64,000 nucleotides of DNA from Macrotis lagotis (taxonomy: Eukaryota; Chordata; Mammalia; Peramelemorphia; Peramelidae), in assembly GCF_037893015.1 (NCBI RefSeq), contig NC_133666.1, forward strand, positions 565,406,602 to 565,470,601, read 5' to 3'. Position numbers and translations under genes: made by a program. Below, piece after piece: positions 57,613 through 64,000 of this stretch. The stretch's first letter is position 1. The number at the start of each line of letters is the position of its first letter. Under the pieces are notes generated by a model. The model made no database searches, had not been told where the DNA came from, and worked only from the letters and a program-made list of their open reading frames with translations.

Positions 57613-59153
57613 CTGTAAAAATAAGTAAAAGGAATACCAGATCAATTTAAAAACATCAACATAATACTTAACATCCCTTGTTTTCTCCCATCACTCATTC
57701 TGATCAAATTTATCCAAGGTCTTCATTACTAACCACAGATTTGTCTATTATTCCCCTCATTCCTAAAATAAGCCTTCATTTTTCCTATTTCCTATATCTG
57801 ATATTTCCTTTTTATAACCAACTCTTAGAGAAAGCTGTCGATCCTTTCTTCTTTTATTCTAGTCTTCTTTTCACTAATTTACTCCCTTGTAATCTGACGC
57901 CTATCCTCAAGATTCAACAGAAACTGCAAAGATCTCCAATTATTCCCTTTATGCCTAATTCTAATAGCCTTAGTTCAACCCTCAATCCTCCTTGATTTTT
58001 TCAGCTGTGAATGACATTGCTGACCAGCTCTTCCTGTATAGTTTCTCCTCTCTGGGTTTTCAAGATCTTGATCTGTTGCAGTTTTCAATGTAGTTGTAGG
58101 ATTCATCTCAGTGTTTTACAAAATCGTAACCTATTATAACCCTTCTTAAACCAGTCATCTCATTATATGCCTCTACAGGATATACCCCAGGGTCTATACT
58201 AAGTCTTCTCTCTTGATTATGTCATCAGCTCCCATGGATTCAAATTAATTTATTCTTTATTCACATGCTATCAAAACCTACACATCTAACTGAACTTCAC
58301 TCAAGCATTTTAAACAGCCTTTTGAACTATTTCACAGTTTCAGTCTGTTTCACAGACATTTCAAATTAACTCATGTCCAAGGAGAATTCAATCTTACAAA
58401 AAACTTACATCTACTAGTTTTTACTCCTTTTTCTGAAGGGAGCAGCACTACATCATCAATTCCATCCTCTTAACTTACAACTCACAACAACCACCTCATC
58501 ACTTCTCAGTTACCATTATAATCTTTTGATTGATCTTCTTGTACCTAGCCTCTCCAATTCATTCTCCACATAGTAGTTGTGGTCAAACAATTATTGCCAA
58601 AGAATAGGTTTGACTATATATTTTTCCTCTGCCCAAGAAGCTGTCTGTCTTCATAATCTGGTTCCAACTAATCTTTGCAGATTGAATAAACACTAATTCC
58701 TCTCAGTCATTCTATGTTTTAGACAAACTGGCTTTTGTTCAGTTCCCTATTCTTGAAATTCTATCTACCAACTCCACTCCTTTTTCCAGGCTTTTCATCA
58801 TACCTAGAATGCTTTCACTCCTCACTTCTTTTTCTGCGCCTTCACAAGTCTTTTCAAAGCTCATAAAAAGTATTATTTACTTCAAGAACCCTGTCTTGAC
58901 TCTTGCTGCTAAGTATCCTTTTCAAATCTATTTTGTATTCATTTACTTGTGAACATGATGAAATCATCCCAGTAAAATATAATCTTCAGGACAGCTACTG
59001 TCTCACTTTAAAATATATTAGTTCAGGTCTTGGCATATAACAGGAATTCAATTTACTGACTGATTTTCAATAGTTCTATATCCACTGTCCAAGCCCCTTT
59101 ACAAAAGTTATAGAAGCATTAAAAAAAAAAACTCAAAAGAGAACTGTTCTTAC
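57613..59153 (-). other. EIF3E: EIF3E intron, 1.5 kb, mostly an L2 element
   Basis: GT-AG intron (donor gtaaga). Nearly filled by the antisense L2 at 57670-59070. Confidence 0.9.
57670..59070 (+). repeat. L2 LINE, long fragment (ORF2 part to 3' end)
   Basis: In L2 order: 'gtgaatgacattgctgacc', 'tatagtttctcctctctggg', 'catcagctcccatggattc', 'cagacatttcaaattaac', 'ctacatcatcaattccatcc', 'gtaccta(g)cctctccaattcattctcc', 'tcataatctggttccaac', 'ctagaatgctttcactcc', and the end 'ggcatataacaggaattc' with 'actgactgatt'. About 1.4 kb, much diverged; reading frames are broken. Confidence 0.7.
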
Positions 59154-59280
59154 CTGCTGAATAACTTTGACTACGTCTTTTAATACCTGTCTTCGTTTTC
59201 GTACATCTTTGTTTGTTATGACCGCAGTAGTCAAATAGCGGAGAATGTGTGGACACATAGTTTGAATTGCATTAAGATAT
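59154..59280 (-). CDS. EIF3E: EIF3E coding exon (about residues 241-283)
   Basis: The first base completes a split codon (consistent with CA|A, Gln 241); then 42 codons: [42 protein letters not shown]. It is the start of the PCI domain. Acceptor ttattag, donor gtaaga. One difference from the human protein as I remember it: Val for Leu at about residue 277 (KDVVKV for KDLVKV). This is the most upstream EIF3E exon in the window; I found no match to the preceding exon (for example NHPKGRDNIID) between 59281 and 64000. Confidence 0.97.
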
Positions 59281-59320
59281 CTAATAAAGAAATTTAGAAT
59301 TCAATAATGAATAACAGCTT

Positions 59321-59472
59321 TTTTTTTAGGTTTTTGCAAGGCAAATGGGGTTAAGTGGCTTGTCCAAGGCCACAAAGCTAGGTAATTATTAAGTGTCTGA
59401 GACCGGATTTGAACCCAGGTAACTCCTGACTCCAGGGCTGGTGCTTTATCCACTATGCCACCTAGCCGCCCC
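59321..59472 (-). mobile_element. WSINE-like SINE (minus) with perfect 13-bp target duplication
   Basis: TGAATAACAGCTT at 59308-59320 and 59473-59485. Sits 40 bp from an EIF3E exon, in the same orientation as the gene, within the polypyrimidine/branch-point zone of that exon's acceptor. Confidence 0.95.
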
Positions 59473-59817
59473 TGAATAACAGCTTCTAGTGAAAAATAAT
59501 TCTAAATAAAAAAGACTGTCCTTCCAAATTTTACTCTATTTGAGTAACTATAATTTTATTTAAAGAATGGTAATTTAAAGATAGCTACTTAAACTAGAGC
59601 ATTAAACCTAAGTTTCAGAGGTAAGCATATAAAGCATTGAAAGTCACTGCAATTTAATAGGTTCGTCAATTCAAAGCAAAGTACAAGATGAAATTTAGAA
59701 TTTTGGTGTTTTACTATGAGTGACTGAAATTTCACCTCTGTGGCCTATTGAGAGTCCTTCCAACACTCAAATTCTGTTTTCTCTTCTAGCCTTTATCTCA
59801 GGAAGGCAAGTAGTGTA

Positions 59818-59972
59818 GGGGCAGCTAGATGGTGCAGTGGATAGCTCACCAGCCCTGGAGTGAGGAGGACCTGAGTTCAAATCCAGCCTCAGACACTTAA
59901 TAATTACCTGGCTATGTGCCCTTAGGCAAGTCATTTAACCCCATTGCCTTGCAAAAAAAAACAAACAAAAGA
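59818..59972 (+). mobile_element. WSINE-like SINE
   Basis: 'ggggcagctagatggtgcag', 'caccagccctggagtgagg', 'ttacctggctatgtgccc', A/CAAA tail; no clear target duplication. Confidence 0.9.
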
Positions 59973-60049
59973 AAGTGATGTCAACATACAAAGGGACCTA
60001 GAGATTCTAACTTAGGGCTATTTCTAATTGGATTTGTCACAAAATCTTG

Positions 60050-60605
60050 CAGTACACCTATAACTTATTAATACTTAATAGGATCAAATATAAACTGCTC
60101 TGCTTAGTACTTTAAATGCTTTGTAATTTGGCTCCAACATTCCTTTCCATTACTTCCCTTTATACCCTCTTTTGGATCTACTAGAGAAACCATGTCAGGC
60201 AGTTGCTAAACTACTGGGCTCATAAGTATCTCATAACTCTTTGGGGACCATACAACTTCCACTTGACCCTGCTACTTCTCTCTTTTGCTCTCTGCTATTG
60301 TTCAATCCTTCAAAAGTCATTTAGCTCTTCAATCTTTGTTTTATGTCTAATAAACTCAAACTCATACAGCAATTTCTCTCTCACACACACACCCTCCCTA
60401 TTGATGAGAACTAATGTCAAGTGACTAACCTATTTCCACTTTACATCTTTGAGACTCCCCAGATAATAACTTCCTCCTCCAGTCATTATGGTACATGTAC
60501 TGTCTTTCCCTATAAATGCCTTGAGGGCAGACACATCATTTTGTGCCTCTGTCCCCATCACTAAACATAGTGCTTGCTACATAGTAAGCACTTGATAAAT
60601 GATTT
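60050..60605 (+). repeat. L2 LINE, 3' part
   Basis: 'aggatcaaatataaactgctc', 'gctttgtaatttggctcc', 'ataaatgccttgagggcag', 'ctacatagtaagcacttgat': late ORF2 and 3' end, antisense to EIF3E. Confidence 0.65.
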
Positions 60606-60734
60606 TCCTTTTATTCAAGCAGTCATTCATAGGAAATCCACTATCTTCTGAAGCAATTCATATCACTTTTAAAAGGACTTTAGTTGAAAAAAGCACAATG
60701 TGATAAAGAAGATTATAGGATGCTAGGTTTAGAA

Positions 60735-60900
60735 ATGGAAAGGATCTTAGAAGCAATGTAGCACAACACATTTTGCAAATGAGAAAAACAAGATTAAGAT
60801 CAAAGGGAGTTAATTGACTTGTTCAAGAGAATGTAAGTAGGAAGTAGCAGAATTAATATTTAAAACCTAAGACATTTGTCAGGATACTTCACTATTCCTT
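60735..60900 (-). repeat. MIR-type SINE
   Basis: 'aaaggatcttagaagcaatg', 'ttttgcaaatgagaaaaac', 'gacttgttcaagagaatg'. Confidence 0.5.
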
Positions 60901-62177
60901 GATATTAGGAGAATACTGTAGAAGGGGTTTAAAATCAAACAAAGAAGTTTAGATAATTTTCTCTAACACCAAATACTGTCCACTTGAATTTCACATGATC
61001 CTTTATAATTGTGTTGTAATTCATGCACAATATGGGGCGGGGGGGAGAGAAGTAAAACTGTATCTGTTAACTAAAATCTGAGTTTTTTTCTTCCATTGGC
61101 ATAGCAAAAGAGGAACCATGACATTGTGCTACTAAAGTATTCTCTTTCATTATGGCATTTGGTGACATGGTATCTCCTCTAATTGTTAGTTGTATAAGTA
61201 CCTTATAACTCCACCTTGATCATTATTTTACATTTAGAGACTCAAAAGAGTCCACATGCATAAATCACTTCTATTTCAGATGGAGAATAAATTGTAACAA
61301 GAATGTTAATAAATGATGTAACCCACTTAAAACTGCATTGGCATTCTATATATCATTTCAAAAACATGTGAAACTGATCTTTCTTTTGGTTTTATTCTAA
61401 AATTACAAAATTATCACCTCACTCGATTATGTCAAATTATAGTGTTGTGCTATTAAAAATTAAAACAAAAGAGATTTAACACTTTCTCCATTAAATCTCT
61501 GCCATCAATTAGAAGCCAAATGTTTACTGAATTACAGGTATTGCTAATTTCAACATATTTGAACACATAATATAAGTATTCTGTGTTGTAGAATAGATAC
61601 AATTACAGTAAAAATTTGCAAGGAAATCATAAACAAAATCTTAGTTTTCATAATTATTTCTATTATAAAATTAGAGAGTGAAGTCTAATAAGAAAAAAAT
61701 GGAGGTGAAAACTAAATGGCACAAGCTGAAATGTTTGATGAATGAGGCAAAATATCAGTTTTATAGTAGGAAGAAATTTAAATAGTTGATTTCTGGATCA
61801 TTTCTGACTGATATTTTTCCAAAGCAAGTTATATTACTTTTATAGATATTTCCCTAGAGTTCTGCTTTTGTCTTCTACCACTTTGTAGGTATGATACTAT
61901 ATTTTATAACATTTAAGAGATTTAGATGCTACACCATTCTTTGGCAGTAAATGCTACAATACTCTAAAATCTGAAAAACAGTGCAAGGCTGAACAAAAAA
62001 GGAATAAAGACTCATCAATTTGTTAAATTAAAAATTCTATCTAATGCATTCATTTTGAATATGAGGATCCTATTCAAAAGAAGTGAAGGATAAAGCCTAA
62101 AAAAAAAAATCTATAAAATTTTAAAAGTGAAACTCTTATGACATATCTGCTTAAATCTTTCAAGTACAAATCCATCT

Positions 62178-62329
62178 TGGGATGGCTAGGTGGCACAGTG
62201 GATGGAGCACCAGCCCTGGAGCCAGGCAGGAATACCTGAGTTCAAATCTGGCCTCAGACACTTAATAATTACCTAGCTGTGTGGCCTTGGGCAAGCCACT
62301 TAACCCCATTGCCTTGCAAGAAAAAAAAT
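62178..62329 (+). mobile_element. WSINE-like SINE
   Basis: 'ggatggctaggtggcacag', full core, A tail; imperfect target duplication ACAAATCCATCTT / ATAAATCCCATCTT. The head has a 4-bp repeat 'ccaggcagg' insertion. Confidence 0.9.
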
Positions 62330-62519
62330 TATAAATCCCATCTTACCATAAATAATTTGGAAGGAGACATTCTAAACATATATTTTAGAAGCAAAATCCT
62401 AAAACATGAATTTGTTATTGTTTTTCATCCCTGCCATAAGTCACAATATACTTTTGGTTCAATATTCACAATTATTAATAAACTGCTACCTATCATTTAA
62501 TAGAGTTCAGTGAACTAAT

Positions 62520-62738
62520 TTAGGCAGCTAGGTGGCAAAATAGGTAAAATGTTGGGCCCAGAGTCATGAAGATTTGTCTTCAGACACTTACTAGCTGTGT
62601 GTGACCCTGGGCAAGTCACTTAACTGTTTAACCTCAGTTTCCTCATTTGTAAAATGAGCTGGAGAAGGAAATGTCAAGAAAAGCTCAAATGGGATCATAA
62701 GACTCAAACTTGACTGAGAATGACTAAACAATGAACTA
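62520..62738 (+). mobile_element. Mar1-like SINE, full length
   Basis: 'ttaggcagctaggtggc', 'cttactagctgtgtgtgacc', 'cctcatttgtaaaatgagc', 'tggagaaggaaatgtcaag', 'gggatcataagactcaaac'. Confidence 0.85.
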
Positions 62739-62989
62739 ACTTCCTTCTTACAAATTATTACAAATGTCAAATCAACACATCTATTTTCAGTTGGGAAGCA
62801 ACTTCCTATCTAATGATTTATAGCACTCATGAAATAACACGAATAGAAAAGAAAGAACAAAATAAAAGTCACTAGTGCAAGTCCTGCAACATTCTACCCT
62901 GATCGAGGTAGAAAGAAGTATAACATTACCTTCCATGATGTTATATGATCTTAATTGAGATGATATACTTATATGTTGTTACATATCTT

Positions 62990-63160
62990 GGCAAGATACA
63001 AAATCTCTGAGCTTCCATTTCTTCATCTATAAAATGGGGATAATACCAGCCATCTATTTCACAGTGATATTGTGAAGATCAACTGATGAACAATTATTTA
63101 TTGGGCATCACAACAAGCACTTGTTAAGCTGTGTGCCAGATACTGCAAGGAGCTAGTGAT
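62990..63160 (+). repeat. SINE tail plus old-repeat fragment
   Basis: 'ccatttcttcatctataaaatgg' in part, 'gtgatattgtgaagatc', then 'acaattatttattgggcatc', 'gtgtgccagatactgcaagg' ('CATTTATTAAGC' type). Confidence 0.5.
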
Positions 63161-64000
63161 AAAAAAAAACAAAAAGAAAAACCAAAGAAAATTCCTTGAT
63201 GCGAGACAATGAAATGGCTCTATTTCTGAGATGTGTGGGAGACATAACACTGTATATATATCATCACACATGGTCTAACTATGGAGTTTCTTATTTTTGT
63301 TTGTGAAGAGACAAGATCTGGAGGATTAATAGTAAAGGGTTAATGTTAAGATGAAATATCAATAAACATCTTTTAAAGATGATGCTGTTTTGGAAAAAAA
63401 TTCTAACAGAGATCTATGACATATACTTAATGGAATTACTGCATCAAATATATTTTTCCATATTTTCCAACTTGTTTCATACTGTCAGAATGTCCTCCAA
63501 AGTCTACCATTTTGTAATTGCACTGCAAATGTATATATTCTTATAAAATTTTTGAAAAATCTGCAATTCATCATTTTTATCAAACTTTGAAATTTATACA
63601 TGTACTTAGATTATTCAATTATCATTTCAAGTAGTGTGGGTTGGCTATTTTAAGTTATTATATGCTATAGGACATTCCAATAGAATATAGTCTTCATGAA
63701 AGTGAACAATTTCATTTTTGTTTTTATAGCCAAAAAACTTAGCTATCCTTGCAAATCAAAGTAAAACGAAGAAAAATATAGCTTATGTTCTTGCCAGTGA
63801 TTAAAATTTATAACTAAAATTTTAAAATAACTTTTCATTAAACTTCAGACCCTATGAATATCAAATGTGTTAATTTGCTTCCCACAAGATTCTAACATAG
63901 CCAAGTTTTTTTAATTCTCAACGTTATATGGTACCATACTTGGCAAAGTATAGTATCTCATGCCAAGTATGGCAACAGGAAACAGAAGATATATTCTCCT

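Larger units (their letters stand above)
59281..64000 (-). other. EIF3E: EIF3E intron, incomplete at the window edge
   Basis: At least 4.7 kb of the next intron. Holds three WSINE-like SINEs, an L2 3' part, a Mar1-like SINE and unassigned AT-rich DNA (60930-62165 and 62740-64000; a reversed L1-like fragment may lie at 63410-63560). Confidence 0.8.

Noticed and set aside
59281-64000. Preceding EIF3E exon
   Set aside because: I looked for the reverse complement of sequences coding NHPKGRDNIID and neighbours and found none; it lies beyond the window.

Overview
This is a stretch of a mammalian genome, almost certainly an Australian marsupial. The copies of a roughly 150-bp tRNA-type SINE (start like GGGGCAGCTAGGTGGCACAG, end like CCCCATTGCCTTGC plus an A tail), the Mar1/MON1-like SINEs, the marsupial-type L1 ends, and old MIR, L2 and CR1/L3 fragments all fit this. 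A dasyurid-like animal is my guess from the SINE and L1 types, not a demonstrated fact. There are no prokaryotic features. The only functional protein-coding gene I can support is EIF3E (INT6), subunit e of translation initiation factor eIF3, on the minus strand. Its last six coding exons lie at 59154-59280, 57511-57612, 55886-55995, 43198-43300, 42738-42872 and 42136-42174. They cover roughly residues 241-445 of the 445-residue protein, with phase kept across every junction and GT-AG borders throughout. The stop codon is followed by a short 3' UTR with an AATAAA signal at 42033-42038. The earlier exons must lie beyond the right edge. Layout: positions 1 to about 42000 are intergenic DNA downstream of EIF3E. 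In human, the next gene on that side is RSPO2; no RSPO2 exon is visible here. This part is mostly old repeats, microsatellites and unassigned AT-rich DNA. At 35333-37695 (+) and 38049-41160 (-) lie two L1-like retrotransposons that carry a 5' UTR and ORF1 but no ORF2, facing each other as an inverted pair. The second has complete borders (15-bp target duplication, A tail) and carries three odd, T-to-C-shifted SINE modules in its 3' part. From 42000 to 64000 the window is EIF3E exons and introns. The 12.6-kb intron (43301-55885) holds a full-length RAN processed pseudogene on the opposite strand (45168-46375), a very young-looking SINE with about a 30-A tail, and L1 3' ends, one with a perfect 21-bp palindrome. 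The last intron holds a 167-bp palindromic, TA-flanked MITE-like element. Upstream introns hold several L2 fragments and an internally deleted mini-L1. The most notable points are the ORF1-only L1 pair with its edited-looking SINE modules, the MITE candidate, the perfect hairpin in an L1 tail, the mini-L1, and a few repeat-free stretches that could be regulatory.
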